From positions 1 through 64,000 of the forward strand of contig NZ_JASAUZ010000067.1 in NCBI RefSeq assembly GCF_030162935.1: a stretch of DNA of 64,000 bases. The letters run 5' to 3'. Origin of the DNA: Comamonas halotolerans. Lineage in GTDB: Bacteria > Pseudomonadota > Gammaproteobacteria > Burkholderiales > Burkholderiaceae_C. A model generated the notes under the pieces. The model was not told where the DNA came from and did not search any database. It saw only the letters and a list, made by a program, of their open reading frames with translations. This document shows, piece after piece, positions 17,421 to 25,844 of this stretch. The position numbers were made by a program, and so were the translations under genes. The stretch's first letter is position 1, and every line of letters starts with the position of its first letter.

Positions 17421-18287
17421 CTACGTGGCGGCGGCGGATGGGTCTCGCACCGCCACACGCGCGGTGCCCTCATCACGCAGCTCAAAGACTTGCGTCGCTG
17501 CCATCAATTTGGTCAATGTGGCGTAACCATAGTTGCGCGCATCAAAAGACAGTTTGTTGCCAATATGCGTTCCAACCGCGGCCACACGTGCCCAGCCGGT
17601 CTCGTCCTGGGTGGCTTTGACGGCATCGCGCAGCATGGCAATCAGCTGTTTGTTCTCACGCAACATGTGTGTAGGAACCCGCAAGCCCACCGTAGCGGGC
17701 ATAGCAGCACCTGTTCCTCCTGCCTGCTTGCCAAGGCTGGGCCTGGCGCCATTCTCCACTTCAGGCACATGCGGCAGAACACGCACATCAGCCGCTGCTT
17801 CATCCTGCTCGCGGCGATCACCACGGCTGGTAATGCCATCCCCCAATGCCACCAGCGCGTCAAAATACAGAAAGCGTGAACAGGCGTTGACAAAAGCTTT
17901 GGGAGTTTGTTCTGCACCGAAGCCGTATACGGCTGCACCCTTGGCACGCAGATGCATGACCAACGGCGTGAAGTCGGCATCAGAGGAAACAATGCCAAAT
18001 GCATCCGGTTGATCCGTATAGAGCAGTTCCATGGCATCCACGGTCATTGCCATGTCCGTCGCATTTTTTCCTTTGGAATAGTCGAACTGCTGCATAGGGC
18101 GCACGGCATATTCGAGCAATTTGTTTTGCCACCCCTGCAAGCCTGCCTTGGTCCAGTTGCCATAAGCGCGGCGGGTGTTGATGACCCCAAAGGTTGACAA
18201 CTCGGTCAGGATTTCATCAATCATCTCCGCCGGCGCGTTGTCGGCGTCAATCAACAGGGCAATACGGGGTTGGTCTTCGGCGGCCAT
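17421..18287 (-). CDS. NYN-domain ribonuclease-like protein with C-terminal OST-HTH/LOTUS domain
   Basis: A 288-aa protein of the LabA/MARF1-like group. The N-terminal NYN (PIN-like) domain (about 8-150) carries the acidic residues expected for metal-dependent RNA cleavage: Asp14 and Asp16 in LLIDADN, Asp78 in KNATDM, and Asp103/Asp105 in SSDADF. A linker of about 50 residues rich in charged residues leads to a C-terminal segment (about 205-275) that fits an OST-HTH/LOTUS RNA-binding domain. The likely role is RNA degradation or RNA binding; targets are unknown. It stands alone between htpX and pyrC. Confidence 0.88.
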   Translation of the reverse strand: MAAEDQPRIALLIDADNAPAEMIDEILTELSTFGVINTRRAYGNWTKAGLQGWQNKLLEYAVRPMQQFDYSKGKNATDMAMTVDAMELLYTDQPDAFGIVSSDADFTPLVMHLRAKGAAVYGFGAEQTPKAFVNACSRFLYFDALVALGDGITSRGDRREQDEAAADVRVLPHVPEVENGARPSLGKQAGGTGAAMPATVGLRVPTHMLRENKQLIAMLRDAVKATQDETGWARVAAVGTHIGNKLSFDARNYGYATLTKLMAATQVFELRDEGTARVAVRDPSAAAT

Positions 18288-18603
18288 GCAGTCTCCTTGA
18301 GGCAGTTAGAACTTGTTCCCGATCTCCTCACGCCACGACTGTGGCTAAGCAGGAGGCATGCTGGGCGCAGGTGTGCAGCAAGGCTCATGAATTGCAAGCG
18401 ATTGCCACAACCTTGACCGCCCGCATAGCCATGGTCCCCAAACGGCTGGATCGCAAGCAAGTTCCTAGGCACAGACTAGCGCAGCGCCCCAAGAATGCCA
18501 AGCCCCATAAAAAGGGCTACCTCAGCAGCTCTTGGCGACATTGACAGTCTGGAAAGCTGCCGCAGATAGCGTTATGCAGTTAGGCTGCACAGTGCTCTGG
18601 CAC
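18288..18603. other. Intergenic region without a recognised gene
   Basis: A 316-bp stretch between the NYN gene and pyrC. Open frames on both strands are short and have no recognisable product. A weak AGCCC/GGGCT hairpin near 18500-18520 is not a convincing terminator. The part next to 18287 should hold the NYN promoter. Confidence 0.6.
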
Positions 18604-19647
18604 TCAATCCAGCATCTTCCAGGGCAGCGCATCACCAAAGCGTAGCGGCTTCAAGACAGCCCCCTCCCCGTATTCAAAGCTCACGGGCGGTGTCCAGCTT
18701 TCCTTGACCAAGGTGATGGTGTCGGTGTTGCGTGGCAAACCATAGAAATCTGCGCCGTTGAAAGAGGCAAATGCTTCCAACTTATGCAGTGCTCCCACAC
18801 TATCAAACACTTCTGCGTACATCTCGATTGCTGCATGGGCACTGTAGCAACCCGCACAACCGGTGGCAGCTTCCTTGAGATGTGCAGCGTGTGGCGCACT
18901 GTCCGTTCCAAGAAAGAACTTCTTGCTGCCACTGGTGGCCGCCTGCACTAGCGCCACACGGTGTGTTTCACGCTTGAGGACAGGGAGGCAATAAAAGTGT
19001 GGACGCACGCCACCCAGAAAAATGGCATTGCGGTTGAACAGCAAATGCTGTGGTGTGATGGTCGCAGCCAGAAAGTCATCAGCTGCTGCAACGTACTCCG
19101 CGGCCTCCTTGGTCGTCACGTGCTCCATGACAATCTTCAGCTCAGGGAAATCCTTGCGCAGTGGTTTCAGTTGCTGCTCAATGAACACGGCCTCGCGATC
19201 AAAAAGATCAATGCTTTGGTCGGTAACTTCACCATGCACCAGGAGTGCCAGACCTTCCCGCTGCATAGCTTCAAGTGTCGGGTAGATCTTGCGCAGATCG
19301 GTCACACCGTGATCCGAATTGGTGGTTGCGCCTGCAGGGTACAGCTTGCAGGCCACCACACCTGCCGACTTGGCACGCACAATTTCTTCGGGCGTCAAGT
19401 TGTCAGTGAGGTACAGCGTCATCAGAGGCTGGAACTTGCTTCCTGCTGGCACTGCAGACAGGATGCGCTCTCTGTAGGCCACAGCCAACTCTGCGGTAGT
19501 GACGGGGGGCTTAAGGTTGGGCATGATGATGGCACGGCCCATTTGTCGGGCACTGTGGGGCACCACGCAGCGCATGGCATCTCCATCGCGCACGTGCAGG
19601 TGCCAATCATCGGGACGGGTAATGGTGAGGGTCGTGGGGGAAGTCAT
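18604..19647 (-). CDS. pyrC: Dihydroorotase
   Basis: A 347-aa class II dihydroorotase that interconverts carbamoyl-aspartate and dihydroorotate in pyrimidine synthesis. All metal and catalytic residues of the binuclear zinc site are visible: His16 and His18 in HLHVRDG, Lys101 (the carboxylated lysine) in ACKLYPAG, His138 in VHGE, His176 in MEHVTTK and Asp249 in GTDSAPH. It is transcribed alone and diverges from the siderophore-interacting protein gene across 86 bp. Confidence 0.97.
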   Translation of the reverse strand: MTSPTTLTITRPDDWHLHVRDGDAMRCVVPHSARQMGRAIIMPNLKPPVTTAELAVAYRERILSAVPAGSKFQPLMTLYLTDNLTPEEIVRAKSAGVVACKLYPAGATTNSDHGVTDLRKIYPTLEAMQREGLALLVHGEVTDQSIDLFDREAVFIEQQLKPLRKDFPELKIVMEHVTTKEAAEYVAAADDFLAATITPQHLLFNRNAIFLGGVRPHFYCLPVLKRETHRVALVQAATSGSKKFFLGTDSAPHAAHLKEAATGCAGCYSAHAAIEMYAEVFDSVGALHKLEAFASFNGADFYGLPRNTDTITLVKESWTPPVSFEYGEGAVLKPLRFGDALPWKMLD

Positions 19648-19699
19648 ATCCCTATTGTCCCATTGACTGCAAAACTTTCATCCGCCATCTGCTGTGCAT

Positions 19700-19718
19700 A
19701 ATGAGAAACACTCTCATT
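19700..19718. promoter_or_regulatory. Fur-box-like palindrome
   Basis: AATGAGA, five bases, TCTCATT: a perfect 19-bp inverted repeat of the same length and type as the Fur box (AATGATAAT-type arms). It ends 15 bp before the start codon of the siderophore-interacting protein, where Fur-iron binding would block transcription under iron sufficiency. pyrC diverges on the other side and might be affected too. Confidence 0.7.
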
Positions 19719-19733
19719 TGAAAAGAAGAAGAT

Positions 19734-20510
19734 ATGACAACTACAATGAACACTCCAGCTTTTGAACGCGTGCGCCACCCTTTCAAAGCACGCCACCTGC
19801 AATTGCTCTCGCGTGAGCAAATCAGCCCAGGCTTTGTTCGCCTGACACTGGTGGGGGAAATGCGTGACTTTGCCAGCGATGGTTTCGATGACCATTTCAA
19901 GCTCATCCTGCCTCAAGAAGGACTGGAAAAGCCTTTGTTGCCCGAGATGGTGGATGGAAAGCCTTTCATTGATGGCCCCCGCCCCACCATGCGCGACTAC
20001 ACACCCTTGCGCTGGACCACCAATACCCTCACCGTGGACTTTGCACTGCATGACCAGGGCCCTGCCACGGAATGGGCGCGCACCGCACCCATGGGTTCCT
20101 GGGTGGGCGCTGCCGGCCCACGTGGTTCCATGGTGATTCGCAAAGACTTCAACTGGTACTGGATGCTGGCCGATGCCTCGGGTCTGCCAGCCGTGGAACG
20201 TGCCCTGGCAGAGCTTCCTGAAACGGCCAACATCACATTGCGCTTGGCTCTACCTGAGGCCGATCGCCGTCCCCTCACTTCAGCAGCTCAACTGGATCTG
20301 CAATGGGTGAACTCCCTGACAGAAGCTGCACAAGCCCTGAAACTACCTGAAGATGAAGGCTTTATCTGGGCTGCTGGCGAGCACAGCGATATGGCTCAGC
20401 TGCGTAAGATTGCTGTGTCCAAGGGCGCATCCCCCAAACGCATGCGTATCTCCGCCTACTGGAAACGCGGGGAAGCTGACCACCATGAAGAGCTTGCCGA
20501 CAAAGAGTGA
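19734..20510 (+). CDS. Siderophore-interacting protein (FAD-dependent ferric reductase, ViuB/YqjH-like)
   Basis: A 258-aa cytoplasmic flavoprotein that reduces ferric siderophores with NAD(P)H and so releases iron. The N-terminal FAD-binding barrel (about 15-135) contains RLTLVGEM, DDHFKLILP and the FAD-binding RDYTPLRW; the C-terminal domain (about 135-250) has the family WAAGEHS and KRMRISAYWKRGEADH motifs. A Fur-box-like palindrome lies just upstream, which agrees with iron-controlled expression. No siderophore synthesis or receptor gene is nearby. An alternative ATG five codons in (MNTPAF) is possible. Confidence 0.94.
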   Translation: MTTTMNTPAFERVRHPFKARHLQLLSREQISPGFVRLTLVGEMRDFASDGFDDHFKLILPQEGLEKPLLPEMVDGKPFIDGPRPTMRDYTPLRWTTNTLTVDFALHDQGPATEWARTAPMGSWVGAAGPRGSMVIRKDFNWYWMLADASGLPAVERALAELPETANITLRLALPEADRRPLTSAAQLDLQWVNSLTEAAQALKLPEDEGFIWAAGEHSDMAQLRKIAVSKGASPKRMRISAYWKRGEADHHEELADKE

Positions 20511-20564
20511 TATCACGCATCCAGCAACGGCACAAGCCATTGCCACGCCTTCTTTGGACACATG

Positions 20565-20594
20565 AAAAAAGCCGCTGACAGCAGCGGCTTTTTT
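20565..20594. terminator. Bidirectional rho-independent terminator
   Basis: AAAAAAGCCGCTG, loop, CAGCGGCTTTTTT between two convergent genes; A and T runs on both sides let it stop transcription of the siderophore-interacting protein gene and of gltL. Confidence 0.92.
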
Positions 20595-20610
20595 CCTCAG
20601 TCAGCATCAA

Positions 20611-21351
20611 TCAATGCTGCAGAATTTTGCTCAAGAAATCCTTGGTCCGAGGCTGGCGAGCCTCGGGATTGCCAAAGAACTCCTCCTTGGTGCAATCCTC
20701 CAAAATCTTGCCGCCTACATCCATGAAAATCACGCGGCTGGCCACCTTTTTGGCGAAGCCCATTTCGTGCGTCACGCACATCATGGTCATGCCTTCATGG
20801 GCCAGCCCCACCATCACGTCCAGCACTTCTCCCACCATTTCAGGGTCGAGTGCAGAAGTAGGCTCGTCAAACAGCATCACGTTGGGGTCCATGGACAGCG
20901 CACGCGCAATGGCCACGCGTTGCTGTTGCCCCCCCGAGAGTTGACCTGGAAACTTGTCTTTGTGTGCCATCAGTCCCACACGATCCAGCATCTTCAGCCC
21001 CCGCGCCTTGGCGTCGTCGGCTGAGCGGCCAAGCACCTTGATTTGGGCAATCGTCAGATTCTCCGTTACTGTCAGGTGTGGAAACAATTCGAAATGCTGA
21101 AACACCATGCCCACCGTGGAGCGCAGCTTGGGTAAATTGGTGTTCTTGGTGTCATGCACGGCTGTTCCATTGACCCAGATTTCACCTTTCTGTATGGGCT
21201 CCAGGGCATTGATGGTTTTGATCAGCGTGGACTTGCCGGACCCGGAAGGGCCACACACCACCACCACTTCGCCCTTTTGGATGCGGGTGGAGCAGTCATT
21301 GAGCACCTGGAAGTCGCCGTACCACTTGGAAACGTTCTTGAGTTCGATCAT
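20611..21351 (-). CDS. gltL: Glutamate/aspartate-type ABC transporter ATP-binding protein
   Basis: A 246-aa ATPase of the polar amino-acid uptake family. Walker [10 protein letters not shown] (34-42), the signature LSGGQQQR, Walker [13 protein letters not shown] and the switch histidine in CVTHEMGFA are intact. It powers import together with the two permeases and the binding protein upstream in the same operon (order gltI-gltJ-gltK-gltL). A 32-bp gap separates it from gltK. The amino acid is most likely glutamate/aspartate from overall similarity, without direct proof. Confidence 0.93.
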   Translation of the reverse strand: MIELKNVSKWYGDFQVLNDCSTRIQKGEVVVVCGPSGSGKSTLIKTINALEPIQKGEIWVNGTAVHDTKNTNLPKLRSTVGMVFQHFELFPHLTVTENLTIAQIKVLGRSADDAKARGLKMLDRVGLMAHKDKFPGQLSGGQQQRVAIARALSMDPNVMLFDEPTSALDPEMVGEVLDVMVGLAHEGMTMMCVTHEMGFAKKVASRVIFMDVGGKILEDCTKEEFFGNPEARQPRTKDFLSKILQH

Positions 21352-21383
21352 GAATAAATCCTCAATCTTTCAAACCGCATGCA

Positions 21384-22055
21384 TCAACGAATGATGGCGA
21401 TCTTTTTGTGCAAGCGCTTGACCAGATACGACAGGCCAAAGCAGATCACAAAGTAAACAACAGCGGCGGCCAGATACGCCTCCATGGGGCGGCCAAAGTT
21501 CTTGCCCGCCACTTCAAAGCCCTTGAGCATGTCGTAGGCGCCAATTGCGTAAACCAACGATGTGTCCTGAAACAAGATGATGGTCTGTGTCAGCAACACC
21601 GGCAGCATGTTGCGAAATGCCTGTGGCAGGATCACCAAGCGCATGTTCTGGCTGTAAGTCATCCCCATGGCTTGACCTGCAAACACCTGCCCGCGAGGAA
21701 TCGACTGAATGCCTGCACGCATGATTTCGGAGAAGTAGGCAGCCTCAAAAGCAATAAATGTGACGATGGCCGACATCTCTGCACCGATGGGCTTGCCGAT
21801 GACCAAAGGTACCAGCAGAAAGAACCACAGAATCACCATCACCAGCGGAATGGAGCGCATACCATTGACATAAATGGTGGCAGGCACATCCAGCCACTTC
21901 TTGCCCGACAGGCGCATCAGAGCCAGCAAAGTGCCAAAGAAAATGCCGCCCAGCGTAGCGATGATGGTCAGCATCACGCTGAAACCCAGACCCTTGATCA
22001 CAAAGTTGCTGATCAGATCCCAGTTATAGAAAGACCAATCCAAAGAGAAATTCAT
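21384..22055 (-). CDS. gltK: Amino-acid ABC transporter permease
   Basis: A 223-aa inner-membrane permease of the HisMQ family. Hydrophobic helices begin around residues 18-44, 55-80 and 85-110, and the cytoplasmic coupling loop with EIMRAGIQSIPRGQVFAGQAMGM carries the EAA motif (here AGIxSIPxGQ..A..G) that contacts the ATPase. It starts three bases after the gltJ stop codon, so translation is probably coupled, and pairs with GltJ as a heterodimer. Confidence 0.93.
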   Translation of the reverse strand: MNFSLDWSFYNWDLISNFVIKGLGFSVMLTIIATLGGIFFGTLLALMRLSGKKWLDVPATIYVNGMRSIPLVMVILWFFLLVPLVIGKPIGAEMSAIVTFIAFEAAYFSEIMRAGIQSIPRGQVFAGQAMGMTYSQNMRLVILPQAFRNMLPVLLTQTIILFQDTSLVYAIGAYDMLKGFEVAGKNFGRPMEAYLAAAVVYFVICFGLSYLVKRLHKKIAIIR

Positions 22056-22058
22056 GGC

Positions 22059-22814
22059 TTAGTGACCTCCCGATGCGGTAGAGGCCACCAGGCCGGGCAC
22101 TCGCGTACGTTTTTCAATGAAGGCCATGATGCGGTTGATGGTGAACGCCGAAACGATGTACAAGCCGGTCACTGCCAAATACACCTCGATCCCGCGACCC
22201 GTTTCTTCCTGCGCTTGCATGGCAAACATTGTCAGCTCTGTCACCGAGACAGCAAACGCCACGGACGAGTTCTTGAAAATGTTCATCGTCTCACTGGTCA
22301 ACGGCGGAATGATGATGCGAAACGCATTGGGCAACAGCACGTAGCGGTAGGTTTGCCAGGTGGTGAATCCCATTGCCATACCGGCGTAACGTTGACCGCG
22401 CGGCAAGGCCTGAATACCAGAGCGCACTTGCTCTGCAATACGAGCCGACGTAAAGAAGCCCAAAGCCAGCACCACCAGCACAAAACCCGAGACTGATTTC
22501 ATCGACGGGAAGATCGTTGGCACCACGTGGTACCAGATAAAAATTTGTACCAGCAATGGAATATTGCGGAAAAACTCCACCCATGCATTGCCAAAGCGTA
22601 CCGTCCAGGGACGCCCTTCCAAGGTGCGCAAAGTACCAATCACCACCCCGGTGATAAGTGCCAATATCAAAGCCAGAATGGACACGGAGATCGTCCATCC
22701 CCAGGCCGACAACATCCAGTCCAGATAGGTAATGTCGCCATCTTTGCCAAAACAGCCTTCGCGCACCGTGCGGTCCAGCGTATCCTCGCAAAACATTTGC
22801 CAATCCCAATTCAT
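22059..22814 (-). CDS. gltJ: Amino-acid ABC transporter permease
   Basis: A 251-aa inner-membrane permease. The start at 22814 (MNWDWQMF) is chosen because GGAAGG lies upstream and the N-terminus matches GltJ proteins, including the cysteine-containing CEDTLDRTVREGCFG segment typical of them; the frame opens 17 codons earlier without support. Several hydrophobic helices and the coupling loop RSGIQALPRGQRYAGMAMGFT are present. It follows gltI after about 105 bp that hold a hairpin. Confidence 0.92.
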   Translation of the reverse strand: MNWDWQMFCEDTLDRTVREGCFGKDGDITYLDWMLSAWGWTISVSILALILALITGVVIGTLRTLEGRPWTVRFGNAWVEFFRNIPLLVQIFIWYHVVPTIFPSMKSVSGFVLVVLALGFFTSARIAEQVRSGIQALPRGQRYAGMAMGFTTWQTYRYVLLPNAFRIIIPPLTSETMNIFKNSSVAFAVSVTELTMFAMQAQEETGRGIEVYLAVTGLYIVSAFTINRIMAFIEKRTRVPGLVASTASGGH

Positions 22815-22867
22815 AGGATTCCCTTCCAATAAACCTGCCAACGCATGCCAGCACATGCCATCCAACA

Positions 22868-22908
22868 GAAAACGCCCCGACCCACAGCAATGCAGGCGGG
22901 GCGTTCAA
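22868..22908 (-). promoter_or_regulatory. Intercistronic hairpin between gltI and gltJ
   Basis: AACGCCCCG (22871-22879) pairs with CGGGGCGTT (22897-22905), 17-base loop. On the transcript the stem is followed by TTTTCTGTT, a weak terminator tail. Such hairpins after binding-protein genes are known to stabilise the upstream mRNA or to stop part of the polymerases, giving more receptor than permease. Confidence 0.65.
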
Positions 22909-22919
22909 CTGGTGAAAAA

Positions 22920-23816
22920 TTACTTGTTGTAATCTTCCTTAGGCTTGTTGTTGGGGTTCTCCCAAGCGTGCTTGGTAGCTTCCGACAGAGGCAGCCCCAC
23001 GGCCACATTCGCTGGAGGAATTGGCTGGAGGAACCACTTGTCCCACAGCTTGGCCATGGTGCCGTCCTTGACCTGACGAGCGATGGAGTCGTTAACCGCC
23101 TTCAGGAACGCAGGATCGTTCTTGCGCACCATGCAAGCGATTGGCTCGGTGGACAGCGGCTCTCCCACAATCTTGAAGTCCTTGGCATTCTTGGACTTGG
23201 AGATATTGCCGGCCAAGATGGAGCCATCCATCACGAAGGCATCCGCACGGCCTGTTTCCAGCAACAAGAAGCTGTCTGCATGGTCCTTGCCCATGATGTT
23301 CTTGAACTCAATGCCCTCAGCACGCTTGTTCTGGCGCAGCAGTTGCACAGAAGTGGTTCCGGTGGTGGTGGCCACGGTCTTGCCATTCAGATCCTTGACA
23401 TCATTGATGCCTGAGTTGGCTTTCACTGCAATACGCACTTGCTCCACGTAGGTGGTATTGGCAAAGTCCACATCCTTTTGACGGTTCAGGTCATTGGTGG
23501 TGGAGCCGCACTCCAGATCCACGGTGCCATTCACCACCAAAGGAATGCGGTTTTGCGATGTCACTGGCTGGTACTTCTTTTCCACCTTCACGCCCAATTG
23601 CTTGGCGATATCGTCGGAGATGTTCTCCGCCATTTCCGTGTGGAAACCCACGTACTTGCCATCACCCAGGGTGTAGCCCAATGCACCAGAGGATTCACGC
23701 ACTGCCAGCGTAATGCTGCCAGACCCCTTGATTTTTGCCAGCGTGTCATTCGCTTGCGCCATGGCACTACCGGTTGTCAACACCATCACGGCTGCTGCCA
23801 GCAAATGTTTCTTCAT
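22920..23816 (-). CDS. gltI: Glutamate/aspartate ABC transporter substrate-binding protein
   Basis: A 298-aa periplasmic receptor. The signal peptide (1-20) ends AMA before QANDTLAKIK. Family 3 features include SITLAVRESSGALGY, GFHTEMAENI, the NRIPLVVNGTVDLECGSTTND segment typical of GltI, and GKTVATTTGTTSVQLL. It is the first gene of the gltIJKL operon; its own terminator-like hairpin follows. Glutamate or aspartate is the probable ligand from the segment pattern. Confidence 0.94.
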   Translation of the reverse strand: MKKHLLAAAVMVLTTGSAMAQANDTLAKIKGSGSITLAVRESSGALGYTLGDGKYVGFHTEMAENISDDIAKQLGVKVEKKYQPVTSQNRIPLVVNGTVDLECGSTTNDLNRQKDVDFANTTYVEQVRIAVKANSGINDVKDLNGKTVATTTGTTSVQLLRQNKRAEGIEFKNIMGKDHADSFLLLETGRADAFVMDGSILAGNISKSKNAKDFKIVGEPLSTEPIACMVRKNDPAFLKAVNDSIARQVKDGTMAKLWDKWFLQPIPPANVAVGLPLSEATKHAWENPNNKPKEDYNK

Positions 23817-24066
23817 ACAGTGCTCCTCAAATCAAACTTTGTGAACGAGCCGCCCTATAGCGAATCGCATAGGGTCATGCAAGACATACATAATCTGCCA
23901 CACTTTGTCCTGCATGTGACAGACCTCTCCGCTCTTTAATGCATCGTCAAGCGGCATGACTTCCATCGTAAAAGGTTGCAATGCGTTTCACGAGAAAGAT
24001 AGATGCGTGAAAACCCGTAAAGAATTCACTTTTTTGCAATTCTTCTGCCCAATTCACACAAAAAAA
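23817..24066. other. Upstream region of the gltIJKL operon
   Basis: About 250 bp between the gltI start and the terminator of the LysR gene. It must hold the gltIJKL promoter on the minus strand. A TTGACG hexamer (minus strand, near 23950) is a possible -35 box but no good -10 follows, so I do not place the promoter. No gene is seen. Confidence 0.5.
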
Positions 24067-24093
24067 TGACCTCCCTGAACTTCAGGGAGGTCA
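24061..24093 (-). terminator. Rho-independent terminator of the LysR gene
   Basis: Perfect 13-base arms, TGACCTCCCTGAA and TTCAGGGAGGTCA (24067-24093), around a single central base; the minus-strand transcript continues into a run of seven or so T. It lies 45 bp past the LysR stop codon and separates that gene from gltIJKL. Confidence 0.93.
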
Positions 24094-24137
24094 TCCGCAT
24101 TGAGGGCATCACCTTCTTTTGCAATCTGGAAAGCAGA

Positions 24138-25088
24138 CTAGTCGGGTTTGGACTTGTCCTGCTCAGCCGCCAGCTGCTGAAGGAAGCTCCACAAGGCATG
24201 CGCCACATTTTTTTGCGCTTCTTTGCCATTTGGCTTTTCACGGTACGCAAGAACATCCATGGGCAGCTGAAATTTGTCTGATCCGGTGGGCACTGCACTC
24301 ACCAAGCGTCCGGATGCCAGTTCATTGCGTACTGCGCTATAGGGCAAAAAGGCCACACCATGCCCTTCAATGGCCATGGCTTTAAGGCCTTCAGCCATAT
24401 CGGTCTCGTACACACGCTCCAGATGCACTGGCATATCGGCCTCTTTGAGCAACAACTCTGTCAGGCGCCCCAGATACGCACCAGGCCCATAGGCCAGGAA
24501 AGGCAATGGCTCAGTACCAGTGCCCGGAAGCATGAACATGGGTTTGCCATCGGCATCTGGCTTGGCATATGGAGCCAGCAATTCCTCACCCAGTCGCACC
24601 ATTTCATAGCGTGAGGTGTCCAGCTGAAAAGGCTGGGAGCTGTGGTGGTAAGCGATCAACAGATCACAACCACCTTCAACCAGGCGCATCACTGCGTCAT
24701 GCACGTTCAAGGCAATCAAGCGGCTTTTGAACGAGCCGAACTGCTCCTGAACCTGCGACACCCAGGCAGGAAAGAAGGTGAAGGCCAGCGTATGCGGCAC
24801 TGCAAATCCCACCATGCCTTTGTCGCTGCTGGAGTGCGCCCTGAGCATGGAGCGGGTGCTTTGCAGCGACTGGAGCATCTCCAGCGCCTGGTCGTACATG
24901 GTCTTGCCCGCCGACGTCAGACGGGTGGGGTAAGAGCTGCGATCGACAAGATCGGTACCAGCCCACGCTTCCAGTGCCTGAATACGGCGCGAGAACGCGG
25001 GCTGTGTCACATGGCGCAGTTGGGCGGAGCGGCTGAAGCTGCGCGTTTCAGCCAGACTTACAAAGTCTTCAAGCCATTTTGTTTCCAT
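24138..25088 (-). CDS. LysR-family transcriptional regulator
   Basis: A 316-aa LysR regulator. The start at 25088 (METKWLEDFVSLAETRSFSRSA) gives the canonical N-terminal winged helix (residues 1-60, with QPAFSRRIQALE as recognition part); the frame opens 33 codons further up in sequence unlike the family. The effector domain follows from about residue 90. It diverges from a TRAP transporter operon across 195 bp and is the likely regulator of it. It ends in a strong terminator before gltIJKL. Confidence 0.9.
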   Translation of the reverse strand: METKWLEDFVSLAETRSFSRSAQLRHVTQPAFSRRIQALEAWAGTDLVDRSSYPTRLTSAGKTMYDQALEMLQSLQSTRSMLRAHSSSDKGMVGFAVPHTLAFTFFPAWVSQVQEQFGSFKSRLIALNVHDAVMRLVEGGCDLLIAYHHSSQPFQLDTSRYEMVRLGEELLAPYAKPDADGKPMFMLPGTGTEPLPFLAYGPGAYLGRLTELLLKEADMPVHLERVYETDMAEGLKAMAIEGHGVAFLPYSAVRNELASGRLVSAVPTGSDKFQLPMDVLAYREKPNGKEAQKNVAHALWSFLQQLAAEQDKSKPD

Positions 25089-25283
25089 TCCATGATTATC
25101 GCCTTGCCGCCACGCAACGCTACGAGACGTTCCCATAGGCAACGTAATAGAAAGCCCCAATAATGTCGAATGCGCCTTCTTTTCCATCCGTATAGAAGGT
25201 GCAGCGTCCGGCTGGCGTGCACAACACGGTCAGATCAGGGATCGCACTAGCGTTTGTATTGCTTCTGTTACCGATTCCGCGAA

Positions 25284-25844
25284 ATGTCCGACCCCACACC
25301 CAGCCCAGCCACCAAGGCTGAAGGCTCCGACGAGCCACGTTCCCTGCGTATTGAAGACTGGCTGACCGTCATCATCGTGGCGCTGTTGGCCCTGATCACA
25401 TTTGCCAATGTGCTCGTACGCTACTTCACCGATGCCTCATTTGCGTGGACAGAAGAAATCTCCATCTTTTTGATGATTTTGCTGGCCATGGTGGCTGGCA
25501 GCGCAGCGGTTGCTCGCGATCAGCACATCCGCATTGAATTTCTCACCACCCGTGGCAGTGCTGCGCGCAAAAAGGCACTGGCCCGTTTGGGTTCATCCAG
25601 CGTAGCCCTGCTGTTTGCCTTGCTGATGGTGCTCAGCGCACGTGTTGTCTGGGACGACTGGCGCTATGAGGAAACCTCACCCGGCATTGGAGTGCCACAG
25701 TGGTGGTACTCCATGTGGCTTCCGATCTGCTCTTTAGCCATTACCTTGCGCGCCATCGGTTTGTTCATCCGTCAAGGCAAGCCAGACGCATTCAGCACTG
25801 AGATCACCGATAACGCAGCCTCCTCAAACAAGGAGCAAGCATGA
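25284..25844 (+). CDS. TRAP transporter small permease (DctQ-type)
   Basis: A 186-aa membrane protein with four hydrophobic helices, beginning about residues 28-48 (WLTVIIVALLALITFANVL), then the family motif RYFTDASFAWTEEISIFLMI. The start at 25284 is chosen for length; the frame is open ten codons upstream. It links the large permease to the binding protein in sodium-driven uptake of carboxylates. It overlaps the next gene by four bases (ATGA), which shows translational coupling. Confidence 0.92.
   Translation: MSDPTPSPATKAEGSDEPRSLRIEDWLTVIIVALLALITFANVLVRYFTDASFAWTEEISIFLMILLAMVAGSAAVARDQHIRIEFLTTRGSAARKKALARLGSSSVALLFALLMVLSARVVWDDWRYEETSPGIGVPQWWYSMWLPICSLAITLRAIGLFIRQGKPDAFSTEITDNAASSNKEQA

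Noticed and set aside
18194-18544. 116-aa plus-strand open frame, possible transposase remnant
   Set aside because: No transposase motif or inverted repeat is visible, and it partly lies antisense to the NYN gene.
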